A stretch of DNA of 64,000 nucleotides from positions 1,364,001-1,428,000 of the forward strand of contig JAJNNX010000001.1 of assembly GCA_023159155.1 (NCBI GenBank), written 5' to 3'. The number at the start of each line of letters is the position of its first letter. Position 1 is the first letter of the stretch. The DNA comes from Ustulina deusta (Eukaryota > Ascomycota > Sordariomycetes > Xylariales > Xylariaceae). The notes under the pieces were generated by a model that saw only the letters and a program-made list of their open reading frames with translations, was not told the DNA's origin and did not search any database. Below, one piece after another: positions 11,311 through 23,348 of this stretch. Both the position numbers and the translations under genes were made by a program.

Positions 11311-14300
11311 ACTGGCTGGAGGAGAAGTGGGAAACCTGTATCTATAAACTTTGTAATGGCTATATGCGGATCCACCGATAGACTTATAACATAAGCAACG
11401 GTCCTGAATATTGATGGAAGCTTTGATGCGCTCGGGCCCAGTTGTGAATGTACGAAAATCTACTCTGATTTGGTGAAGGCATTTATAACGACCAAAATGT
11501 TTCGTCGGTAGCAGAATCATTCACCATAAACCCACTCTCAAGGCGACTGACTCTACTAGCGAATTTCATCCCTGCACTTTGCTTAGGGCGAAACATAAAT
11601 GAATCTCTTAAATGCGTACACTTATTCTCTAAAGGTGTGATGAATATAGTGGTGTTCTTTTCTTCGGGTAATTTGCGAATGCCTTTGATAGGCCTCCCAT
11701 GATTATTTTCTAGTCCAGGCCTGTTTGATCCATTCGCCCTCTTGTGCCTCATCCGCCCAATCTATTTCTGCATCACCACTCTGATTCACGGGTTCCCACG
11801 ACACGAAGAGTAACGCAGTAGGGCCGTCAGTGGGTGTTTCAGAGTGAATAGAGAGACCTATCTGCAGTCAGGAAGTAGGTAGGTAGTAGTTAGAGTTCAA
11901 TAGAGTAGTCAATTGATTCCTGAACCCTCCCAAATATCTAGGGGGGCGTCACTCATATATATATACAGAATCCTGATATATCTGCTCCCATAGGGTAGCT
12001 GTGATATATATCCCTGACAAGGGCTACCGCCATGTATCCCGCCGTTTCAATCGTAGTCCTCTTCGTCGTGCTTCGGGATACTGTATCTCCACCAATATTA
12101 GCTGTCCCGGGAGCAGAGGGAACCCGTATTCGGGATCAATCATGGCCCGGACACGGTCCCGCGCAAAATCCCGGAGAACCTTGAAGTCCTCTCTCTGGGC
12201 TGTGGCGGTGGGAGCATCATCCAGCAGGCCCGAGACGCGCTGATAACACGGGTTTTCTAGCAACCCTTCGCCACTCTACGCGCGTCTGCGGAGAAGCGGA
12301 ACGGGCCCGTGTGGAATATTGTTACTTTGTCGATATCGTCGACATCCATGGTCCTTGGATGGAGAAATGTGGGGGGAGGTGGCGTCTGTGCTGAGATGAG
12401 GGGGAAAGGGGCGGCTTTCTATCTACAAGTTGAGTTGAATGATGTGATCGATATGATTCTATACCGGTACTTAGTGGAATACTGGAGACAGGTGGTTGAA
12501 CGATTCAGACGTCTCCATTTTGAAGTGCATTTCCTTATTGGGCTGTTGTTATTAGAGGTATATACTTGGTAGGATAATTGTTCCGTATCGACGTACATGT
12601 CAAGGTATGGGGGCAGGGCAGGAGATGTCTGCATATTAGATGCGAGTGGAGACCGAAGGTGTCCAATGTCTTTCGAAATTGCGCGAATATGCATTGGCAC
12701 CTATCGAGAATTAAAGAGCGAGGCGATTACGACTTTGACCAAAATTGCTTTTCTTGGCAATCCTATCGCTAATGCTGAATATATGGAAACGATGCTGCAT
12801 GGGAGATCATATTTTATTGACATTTCTGAAGGTGGTGGATAATACCCAATAGTAGGTAATAGCGAACTCATTCATCAGCATCACGATTCTGCTACTAGGT
12901 ACTCTCTTCATTTGCTTGATCAGTGGTATGGAGCTCTGAGTTAGGAATTAGACATACTCGTAACAAAGGAATGGAATAAATGAAACTCATAAATAGCTCT
13001 CGGAAAATTGCTCTACGTTGCTCTAGTCAAATTGTACGAGTAATACGCTTCACTTTTCCTTCTCTTCTACTACAATTCTCTGCATTACAGCTCCCTCTTT
13101 TATGGTTATAATTAAGCTGTATTCTGGATTCAAGAGGCCTAGCCTATAGAAAGCAAACCAATGAACCCAATCGCTGTAATCTCTAGCTACTAATACAAGA
13201 TCTTAAGAAGTAGTCAGCATGACTTCTGTGGACCATGTTGAGTGGTCCTTCACAAAAGAAAGGGGGTCGTTATATTATATGATAGTTTACGAGTGCCTAA
13301 TCTGCTATCACAATGCCGCTGAATTTTTACGTTCTTTAAACTGAAGGACATACTGATGCTATTTCCAACCCCTCGAAATGCTTTTGGTCAGGGGTATAGC
13401 GGCGTGAGGCGTAAAATTAAACAGCTTTCTTGATTAGAAAATTTGTGGCGGGCTGCAGTGTAACTGTGTGAGGGAATACATGCGCGGCTAGTAAAGATGT
13501 CGTGGCATATAGCTACGCTATGGCTTGAAACCGGTCACGTTGGGAGAAACCTGGGCGTTAGGTGTTGATGTGTAGCGTCTGGGACTTAATCTGACTAATG
13601 TCTAATAGACCAGTCGTAGAATTCTTGATCTGTGAGGGTTAAATGTCTTTCTCTGCTGGGTGACTGACTCCTTCCCAGAAAGTTGAGTGGTTGTTGATAC
13701 GCAACACGAATATCTCAGACACGTTCGTAGAAATTGACGCAATTGTGTATGGGAAGTAAAATCCCTCGTCACATGAGACCGTTGACAACAAAGAGCGAGA
13801 AACCAATGTTTGCCATGAAGCACAAGTATTTGATATTGGAATAACCCAGCCCCTGCCTGACAATATATTGCTTATGACTGGTTAGGATATCGCGCTCATA
13901 CATTTTATACGTGGTTGGTCGCACAATTGACACGCTGCATGAGGCTTTAAGCACATACGTCTTGAGAGTTACAAATAGCCCTTGTTCCTGAATTATCATG
14001 ATATCTTCTCAGTATGAACTATGGAGACCCCCACTATCTCATTAACCCAACCAACCTATTTCCTGCCAGCAACGCCTCATATGCCCTGCGGTGTATTGTA
14101 CTACTGCAACCGCACGGGAGCCTCTTGTCTCCAAACCTAACGTGCCCCAACGCAACTGCCGGTTGCCGAAATGGGGGGGCACTTGACAGAAATACTTGCA
14201 TGGATTATTATGCCAGTTCTGGTAGACCTGAATCAAACCATGTACTGGGCTTCATCAGAGACGATGGAGGAACCCGGCGAACAAGACATGTCGCCAGATT

Positions 14301-14400
14301 CTGCTGTGAAACGGGAAAGTGACACCTGAAGGAGTCAAATGACCATGCAGTCCATCAGACCAAGGCTTACTGAGATTACCCGGTGAGAAAAGGGGCCCAG
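11311..14400. other. Intergenic, no firm gene
   Basis: About 3.1 kb. Open frames such as 14014-14322 (+) and 13602-13999 (-) show no recognisable domain. The one higher-GC, protein-like stretch, at 12024-12269 on the minus strand, is listed separately. Confidence 0.55.
12024..12269 (-). pseudogene. Orphan exon-like fragment, unknown protein
   Basis: The minus strand carries an open stretch of about 80 residues (GLLENPCYQRVSGLLDDAPT...DPEYGFPLLPGQL...) that is compositionally protein-like, unlike its AT-richer surroundings. It has no usable ATG upstream. Its 5' side is bounded by a TAG that could act as an AG acceptor (GCGTAG|AGTGGCG), and its 3' end by a GT (ATGGCG|GTAGCC). It could be an internal exon of an unrecognised gene or a gene remnant. 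No family was recognised. Confidence 0.25.
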
Positions 14401-16191
14401 CTAGCCGTCCAGCAACGCCATGTCTTCCTCCCAACCTTCCCATGTCGGGGCATCAAAGCCATTGGGTCGCGTGGCACGTACGTGTCCAATTTTCAAGCCT
14501 TGAATCTCAAGAGCTTCTCTCGGCCACCTGACGACGCCGCCAAACCCCAAGCTGTATGCACTCTGCATCATGCTCTCGGCAAAGAGCCCAGGGTGCAGCC
14601 TGCGAATGCTACGAAGTGCACGTTTCCCAACCTCGTCGACTGAGTCGCTATGCCGTAGCGCGAAGAATTGGGCGTCATGGAGATGTCGTAATTCATCTTG
14701 GACCCTTGCAGGATACAACCCGAGAGAAAGAAGAAAGAGGTTGTATTGTGAAAGGCTGGTTTTGCAGATCCAAGAGCCACCCTTGGTGGTGCGCCGGTAA
14801 AGACCTGACAGAGCTGCAATCGTGCCTAGACTACCCGTTCCGTAGTCAGACATGGGGAACGGCGGCACCACAGGCTCATCCAGACCCATAAAATTGCCTT
14901 GTTCCCAAGCCACGCCCGTTACACAGTCTGCGATCTGCTGCCAACCTGCGCGGTCGGCCCATTCAGCACCTGGCACACCCGACCCTCCGAAGCAATCCTC
15001 AGCTACATAGATAATCCCACGGCCTCGCTGGGCCGCCTTGGCGGCGAGGACTTCAGGTGAGTATCCTAATCGTGCGATTACACCGGGCCGGTAACCATCG
15101 ATGATCACGTCAGCGGTGGCAAGCAGGGCTTCGAAGATGACACGATCGGCGGGGTCTTTGAGGTGAAGAGATGTTGTATGCTTCCCGGCATTGACGTCCA
15201 GTTGGAAGAACGGCACGTCTGGGAGCTGGGGCGAGGTGACCTTTAGCACTGAAGCGCCGTGTGCTGCGAGCGACCTACCAATCGTCGGACCAGCGATCAC
15301 ACGACACAATTCGATAACACGTATACCACGGAGGCACTGCAGTCGCTCCGTGCTGTTGTCGGGTTTCATGAGTGGGACAGGTGGTGTAGATAACTCAAGA
15401 GGCCGCACAGTAAAAGGGGGAAGCGAGTTCACAATGCGGCCATGAGGGGTCTCCCTGTATTGTTCTTGTGTAAGTACAGCAGTCCCAGCTTGTCGAAAGC
15501 GCTGATTTCGCAATTCTAATTCCGCGGTGGAAAACCGTTTAACGGCACCTTCGATGGTCTTGATACATTGGCCATAGTCGGTCAGGCTGGGATAGAACGG
15601 GGGCAGGCCGATCATACTAAGCGTCGTGCTCGCATCCAATGATCCGTGGATATGGTAGAACGCGCCTGGATTTCGCGTCTCATATAAACCTGCAGACAAG
15701 CGGCGATAGAGGATCGACTGAGCACTATGAAGGTCGGTATCTGCGCACATGGGTCAATAAACATCACCAGGAGCGAAGAACGAATACGAACCAGGCAACC
15801 TGTGGCTGATCTTTGGACTAGATTTGTCGAGGCCATCGAGAGTCGTAATGTAGGCGGACATCAAGAAACAGGTCACTCGTTCAAGGTTTACCGTGATCTT
15901 CCTACGGCACTCCTTGTGTTGAAGATCTGCGATGGCGGCCATCGCGCATCCCTCCAGCCCCTTGAGCCCTGCACAGGCTTCCTGCTGGCGTAGAGGGCAG
16001 GGTAGACAAGCCGAGTCCCCGGTAGCGGAGCGGCTGTCAAATACTACATCTCCAACGTACTGGGAGAATTCGGCTGGTATCTCCAACTGGGAGGCTTGGA
16101 GCAGGATTTCTAGAGCACGACGGGCATTGCTGCTTACCGAATAAGAAGCTTCCCTGGGCGTAGGGGTTGGCGGATGTTGGTTGATAGTCAT
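14401..16191 (-). CDS. CoA-transferase family III (CaiB/BaiF) protein
   Basis: Two exons, 16191-15792 and 15740-14401 on the minus strand, separated by an inferred 51-nt intron (GTTCGT ... GCGCAG), give 579 aa. The in-frame sequence upstream of 16191 has no ATG. The C-terminal half is a canonical family III domain, with RGIRVIELCRVIAGPTIGRS followed by HTTSLHLKDPADR and DVIIDGYRPGV. The aspartate of PMSDYGTGSLG sits where the covalent-intermediate Asp of formyl-CoA transferase lies. The N-terminal about 200 residues look like a degenerate second copy, as in other fungal members (DTDLHSAQSILYRRLSAGLYE is the junction segment). These enzymes move CoA between carboxylic acids or racemise 2-methylacyl-CoAs; the substrate is unknown. 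No catabolic cluster surrounds it, so this looks like a lone accessory metabolic gene. The donor choice is the least certain point. Confidence 0.88.
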
Positions 16192-19100
16192 GTTAACTTG
16201 AGATACGGCTATCTGTCTTGGGAGATGCACACTAATAACATGGGAGATCAGGGCCCAGAGTACGCGACTTGGCTGCCTTTAAGACTCGGAGATTGAACAA
16301 CGCCACTGAGTTCTACGGACATTTTGATAGTCAGCAGCAGTCAGCACGTCGGACAGCAAGAGATCGTGACGCGTACGCAGTCACCTGGACTTTTCACAGC
16401 TCGGAAGTTGCGGCCGTTTTTAGGATGGGCAACCAAGGACTACATCCGAGTCAGCTGGCGCGTGATACACCTGTTCGGCAACTAGCTCTGGAGGCATTTT
16501 AGACAAATGTCGCGAAGCCGAGAATTTGCACTTGAACGAAACCGAACGACGATAGGTTAGTCTCAAGACGTGTAGCACAGCTCCTCGCCAGCGAGCCAGA
16601 GAGGATGTTATCAGAGTCTCGTGTTATTGGTATGTCAGCGTGTGTAGTGTAGCCAGTAATGCGGAGTGAGGTGATAGCCGGTGGAATAGGTCATGACCTA
16701 CATCATATTATCGCGAATCATGACGTGGTCAAAAGAGGAGAAGAGCATACCCTACTGTTGCTAGCGTGAAGCTTGACATAATACCGGACATATGAGCACT
16801 AGTCAAGACAGCACGGATGTAATATAGACAAGGTGTCCTTATACCGACTACATGGGTTACACTCTGTAACTCCATACAGCCATGGAACGACATCCTTCAC
16901 TCTCAGTTGCGGATCATATCTCGATATTCATCTGGAGAAAATACGGAGATAGCCTGCCGATAGATTCCCGAGAAAGTAGCCCACGAAGCTGCAAGTTTAG
17001 AACTTTTCTTATCAGTGACAGACCAAACCACGGAACCAGAGCACCAAAGGGTAACACACGCACAAGTTGAAATAACGAGCATCGAAGAAACTCAAGCAAC
17101 TTTATGGATTGTAAAAGAGCTCGAAGCTGATATGCCAGGGTCTGTTTCGGACGAGCGACTCCTGTGGCAGCGATCTATGGAATGATTGAATATAACACTC
17201 CATAATTGTCAACATATAGGTACTTTAACTTCTGGATAGCCATTAGCCGGGTGCGTTATCCGGAGGGGCATCGAATCCTAAGGCACAATGGGTGTTGGGA
17301 AGAACTCACAGATCCGGAAATTTGTGCAACATGGCACAGCAGGCTGACTGGATTTGATCCCCCCCTGTAGAATTGATTGTTGCATATGGACCTCTAGGTT
17401 TGACAGGTAGTGAGATAGGAGACATTTTGACATGGAAAGAAAATAAACTACCTGAAATATCACGATGGCAGAAAACCTCTTCGCTGTGAGGCTGCTTGTC
17501 ACAAGCTTTTCGAGAGGCCTGTATGTATGTAAGTAATTACGAGAGCCAATCAGATTCGCTGCTAAGCCTTATGAGGTAAGGCTTCCCCGCAAGGAACAGA
17601 TAGTAGATCTGGTACTTTGATCGATAAGACTGCTATATTTATACGAACCATGAGAGGTCAGGAAGAAAACGGAGAGGAGGGGAAGCGAGCCGCAAAGCAC
17701 GGCGGTGGATACCCACTTGGCCTTTTGTCCAGATTCCTGTCCGTATTACTAAGTATTAAGTAGGCAGTATGTGTCTGAGGTAGTGTACGTAGTGTAGTAC
17801 AGTAGTGGGCTCGAAGTAATATGGCTAACTTAGAACTACCCAGGTACCCGGGTACTTAGGTAGCAAGCAGGCAATAGACGGCATGGCACAGGAACACCGG
17901 GAGTACAGAGTACATTCCGAAGGTATCCACTGTACAAACAGTGCAGAAAAAGGACACCAGATCTTGAACTGAAACATAATGCACACTATTACCATGTACG
18001 TACCTACCTTGACCTGCAACCCTGCTAGACTACCTACCTACCGTCTGAGACCACCGCCTCCTACCACTACCGCCGTCTTCTTCTTCTACTACCACCTGTT
18101 CTTCTTCTGCCTCCTCCTCCTCCTCCTCCTTCTCTTCGTTTTCTCCTGCTCCTAAGTTGGGTACATAGTAGGGAGGTACTCGGTACTCTTTTCTCATGCA
18201 TATGCAATGGCATGTTGATCCATCACCACCATGACTGAGAAGACTCGACTTACAACCGGTGAGCTACCCCGGCCAATCGGAAAATCATGTGTCCCCCTTC
18301 GTGGTTTGCTATCACGAACATTCCGCATTACATATAGACATCCACCGACGCGGCCGGGCCACTGGGTAGGTACTCCCCCAGTTAGGTCAGCTGCTTGTCA
18401 CAGTGCTACCTAGCAGACCAGGCATATGAGTGCTGAGATGAGCAATCACCTTTCTCCTACCGCGTGGCCCGGCATGCCGTCCTAGTCCCATCCTATGCCG
18501 GCGCTGCGGTACAGTATACAGAAATTCCTGGTGTATATCGGTGGTTGCAATATTCACATGTGGGTGTCGTATCGCTCTCCCATCGATGTTTTGACAACTT
18601 GACAAGAAACCGTGCGTCTAACTTGTAATAGTTGCATACGAGTACAGACGTCAATATGCGCCTCCGACTTGGAAGTTTGTAACTATGCCGCTTGAGCCCT
18701 ACAACGTTGCTCTACCATCCCTACACCACAGTCTGGCTGTTTCTTATCACTACGTTTCTACTTCAGCAAGCGAGCCAGTCTTCTGCTATATTATTGCGTT
18801 GTGTTGTGTTAGATGGCAATATGCTTATAGTACACGTGATTATTATTTACTTGCCTACCGACTGCGGGTTGACATGCTGAAATCATCAATACATGTAGGT
18901 AGCGGAAATTGGGTTGAGTGCTGACCTACTGCGCCTTTTTCCTCCTCGTCTTTCTTTTCGCTTGATGCGTGTCTGGCGCCACCATCCCGCCATCCCGACC
19001 TGAGCAGGAGTCTCAGTTGATTGATCTACGATTACATTGCCCAATCATGGCTGTTCCCAACTACTAACCCTGTGCTATCACTCATCTAATAAATTTACCT

Positions 19101-19694
19101 CGTCACATCAGTCATGGTGGACAGTCAGACGCGGTCGAGACCAGGGTCCCCTTGGTCTCCCCAAATACCTCCTTTCCTTGCATTACATTTCTCCCAGTCT
19201 CTTGACCTTGGCTTGACCTGGCAGTATACGCTCCTCTTCTTTGCTACCTTCCGATCTTAGCACCCCGCCCCATCTCTTGTCTTTCGGGCTCAATCTGGGC
19301 GGAGAAGGGTTGATATTCTCACTGTTAGATCGTTAGTGCGTCCTGGCGGTTGGGAACCCTGCTCTATTCATACTTAGAACTACTCTTCGTCATTTATCTT
19401 CCAGAGATATTATTACATGTCTACTGAAGGCCCCGCTACCGATGCCGCATGCAAGCCGATAATTGTATTGGGCCGGGTATCGTTGCAAGCAAGTAGATAT
19501 CCCCCGTGGATCTCTTGAGTCTTTAATCTTGAAGTCCCGATAGGGCTGAAGGGTCCTTATTGTCCGCATCCGAGACCGATCACCCAGCAAGCGGCGCCGC
19601 CCCGAATCCTCAGTCATTAGCACTGTCTAGCTTGGACCCCGCCACTTTGTAGCTCCTGGTCGGATGGCGGATGCGATTCTTCCTCACAATCATT
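16192..19694. other. Intergenic upstream of CoA-transferase and regulator A
   Basis: About 3.5 kb between divergent genes without a recognisable frame. It contains a pyrimidine trinucleotide tract near 18074-18137, TAGTGTAG words near 17781-17797 and GGTACCCGGGTAC at about 17843. The last few hundred bases should hold the regulator A promoter. Confidence 0.55.
18074..18137. repeat. Imperfect CTT/CTC trinucleotide tract
   Basis: Pyrimidine-rich run of TCT, TTC and TCC units with a core of repeated CTC. Simple repeat with no coding frame attached. Confidence 0.75.
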
Positions 19695-22600
19695 ATGACG
19701 CGACCTAAGGTTGACCCAGACAAAAGGCAACGCACCGCTCAAGCCTGCGACTCGTGTAAGCGTAGGAAACAAAAGGTTAGTAGGGTCTCTCTCCGCTCTT
19801 TAACGTTATGTTTTGCGCAAGGCGCTACGCTCTTGTACAAATTCCAATTTTTCCAGCCGCACCATGCTCCCGAGACAAAACCTCCCTAGCAATGGTAAGT
19901 TGCGCATATCTTCACTTGGATGTCTGGTCTTCCTAATTGCCCAGGTAGTACCCGGGAATATGGTAACTCACTTGCCCTCCCGTGGCTTGCTCTGTCCGAC
20001 CAGATTTATTCATCGAGCGGCTGGTAGTCATCAAGACTATGTGACTAGCGTCGTTCTCTTCGATCAGGTCACATTTTGTGCTATTTCCAACGCACTGACT
20101 AAGTCTTAATAGTGCAACGGCGAAAAGCCATGTAACACATGTACAAAGCGGCAGCTTGATTGCCAATATACAGCCAGCACCTTAGATCTCTCCGGCTCAC
20201 AAGATGGTCTTGGACCGCCCCCCAAACGCCGCCATGTCGATGGTTCTCCAAATATGTTAAAATCCCCTATCGAGGCTAAGCGGACTGCCAGGAGGAACTC
20301 GTCCTTGGTGCCATGGAACCAGCTTCCTGAATCTAGGGGGATGGGCCTCGGCGAAACTGTGGTGATAACACCTGAGCACAAGCATCTTGGGACAGGTCGT
20401 CCACTTCTGGGCGGGACCGATGGGGGTTTCGATGGCCGTTCCAAGCTCAGCAATGCTAGTGTAGCTGCTGATGAGGTCTTCCCCCAAAACCGAATGCTTC
20501 AGGATTCTACCGGAAGACTTCGTAAGTAAACATCTTTTATCTATTATTCACTTCGACAAAATCCTGATACGAAATGATTTCCGACCACTATCCCGCAAAG
20601 CCTTTTTATGTTTCACAATGACTATAGCTTTTACCAAGTAGTGATACATTTTGCAAAAAGTTAATCTTGTATTAATAGCACCCTCATGTAGTGGCTAACT
20701 GACATGGTCTACAGTGTACATTGGCGATTCTGCGACTCTTTCGTACCTTCAATGGATCCGTATGATCGTTGAAACCCTATCGGGGCCCTCCGAGTTCACC
20801 CAAGATCCTCGCCGGCACATGATTATGGAGAATGCGATTTCATTGCCCCAAGATTTGAGACCGACCGGGATCTTACCTGACCAACGAACCGCGAATATAC
20901 TAATAAATTCCTTCTTCACAAATGTGCGTTTCGATCCATTATGTGAGGGACATGTTGCTTACGATTACAGACTGCAGGGCTTATTGAGGTCTTCAACAAG
21001 AATGCCTTCTTAAAATCAGTAGATGAGTGCCATAAGGACCCGCTCGGTGTTACCCCGTCCTTCTTGTGTCTGTTGTATCTGGTGTTCGCCATTGGGTTAG
21101 TCATGGCCGCCCCTTTTCCTGGAAGTGACGAGGCTGCGGTAATCGACAAGCTCCGCTCTGAAAGGGCTAGTCGTGCAGAATTGTTCTTTCGCAGCGCCAA
21201 AAGCCTTGCTGATCCAGTTTCTGGCTTCGAAGACGCCGATTTCTGGTCTATTCAGGCTCTTCTCCTGATGGCTCTCTACATGTTAGCAATTTCTAAACGA
21301 AACGCTTCTTATGCTTATTTTGGTGAGAATTCCTGTCAATAGGCTATATTTCGTACCATAATACGTGGCCTCTTCTTCGCAGTGGCTGTGTGTCTAACAC
21401 CACGCGTTAGGGATGGCAGTACGCTCTGCTTTCGCCTTAGGGCTCCATCGAGAAGAGAGCATGGCGGTCTTCCAGGATGAGGAGCGCTTAGTACGCAAAA
21501 ACTTGTGGAGAACACTGTTCATTCTTGATCGCTTCCTCTCAGCGTGTCTGGGCCGACCCACTGCCATATCTGAAGAGGATTGTTCTGACAATGCCTTTGA
21601 AACCCCGAGAACTGTCACTACGTCTCCTATGGGCATGTGCACTGACGCGACACACCTGGAGGCCCTTGATGCTGCAGTCAAGAGTTGTCAGGTCATAGGG
21701 ATGACTCTCAAACGTGTTTATTCAGAGAGGAAGATCTCAACGGCAGTGGGTCAGGAAATTGCGGCTCGCTTAGAAACCTGGAATACAGACTTACCCCATT
21801 CTTTACATTGGAGGCGGCTCATAGACGAGCAAATCGATTCTAATCATGGCATCGCAATTTTGCATATCAACCTTCTTCACTGTCATTCGGTCATGTTACT
21901 AACGAGGCCGTTTTTCCTTTGCTTGCTTTACAAAACCGCGGTAGGTTCAGAAGGCGGACATTCTATACCATCGCGCCCTAATCACAAAATGGACGTCTTC
22001 GCTCAAACTTGCGTGGAAGCATCGCAGCATACTTTAGTCCTTGCGCAGGCCGTATTGGACGAAAAGTATCTACCACAATGCAACCCCTTCGTCATGTAGG
22101 TAGTCCCACAATACATTTGTTACGACTACTGACAGAGAGCAGACACTGTGTCTTCGCCGCAGCACTAATTGTACTGAGCAATGAGTTTGCGTCACTATAT
22201 CACAACCCAGACGCCCAGACATCCATTAACAGTGCAATATCGATTCTGAGGTTCTGCTCCCAAAATGACAAGCAAGCGGAGCGAGTATCATATATTGTCG
22301 AGAGTTTCAACAAGGCGAATGAGCAAAGGACATCGACTAAAAGGCTCTATATACCTGGCCGAAAGACCCCGATACTATCAACGCTCTCTCAACATAGTGA
22401 CTTGGACGTAATGTGCCACTTCTTCCGCCTAGAACAACGTGAGACTATTCCTGCTACCACGACTTCAACATTTAATGGGGAGACGATTTTAGTCGCTTCA
22501 GCGCCACCGCCTATATCGCCAATCCCTATGATACTCTCTGCTGTGCAGCAACCAAGCCCAGATGAAAGTGTACATATGAACAGCGGGTTGACAACCACCG

Positions 22601-22836
22601 CCGGCATGACACAGGGGTGTGATACGTTGAGTGGGTGTGATTCAGAATTCGATATGAACAGCCTCTGGGACGGTTGGACTAATAGCTCCAATGCACAAAT
22701 AGCTATACCTCATCATCACCCTAACGCTTTTGGCTCGTACAATCTCGGCCCTTCCCACATCCACCCAGTGGGCCCCAGCGTCGTGAGTAGTTCTGGGAGT
22801 TATTTCCTTCTTGCTTTAGTGACCTTTAGAGTGTAA
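19695..22836 (+). CDS. Zn(II)2Cys6 transcription factor with fungal-specific domain (regulator A)
   Basis: Six exons, 19695-19775, 20113-20521, 20715-20923, 20971-21322, 21411-22095 and 22140-22836, stay in phase and give about 810 aa. The binuclear zinc cluster has C18-x2-C21-x6-C28-x5-C34-x2-C37-x6-C44. It is cut exactly before C28 by a 337-nt intron, long for this window. The middle homology region (about residues 240-560) carries the usual LIEVFNKNAF, FWSIQALLLMALYML, GMAVRSAFALGLHREE and WRTLFILDRFLSACLGRP blocks. MTRPKVD is taken as the start because the eight residues before it are hydrophobic and atypical. The last intron (GTAGGT ... GAG) and the extreme C-terminus are uncertain; a further intron may begin at about 22783 (GTGAGT). 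Nuclear DNA-binding regulator, target unknown. The next gene is convergent with it. Confidence 0.9.
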
Positions 22837-23348
22837 AGTCTCCTCTTCGGACCAAAATCATGTTTTAGAAGCTCCTCGGGGTTTCAATACACCTACAAAT
22901 TAAGCTCAAGATGGCGATTACTAACACCAAGTTTTCTAGATGTACCACCCTTCGGAATTCAGATGACTGGTTTCCATCACTATTTCCATTTCTCATTATC
23001 AGAGTCTTCCAGGATTTTCAATATACTATAGCAGGTGGTTCCTGCTATTTTTTCTCGTTGGTGCGGGGAATGATTGCGATTACGTACAGGTTGTTACATG
23101 CTGTCTTTGGATATATGAGGTATAAATACGTTGAATGGGAGAGGGTCTATAGTTATCCGAACCTAAATTGTACGTTAGGAGAAATCCAAAATCTTCTTCT
23201 TCTACTTCTACTGGTTTTTACTTTCCCCTGTGTATTGACACCTTCTATTTTCTCAAGCCTAACGTAAATTCAGTAGGATATATTGGTAATATTGTTATGC
23301 TTCCTAAGGTGGTACCGCCGTCCACAAGTCACGATTACTTGATATTTT
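22837..23348. other. Convergent intergenic between regulators A and B
   Basis: About 510 bp between the 3' ends of two zinc-cluster genes. A plus-strand frame at 22911-23267 is hydrophobic but has no recognisable family and lies in the likely 3' UTRs. Nothing else seen. Confidence 0.55.
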
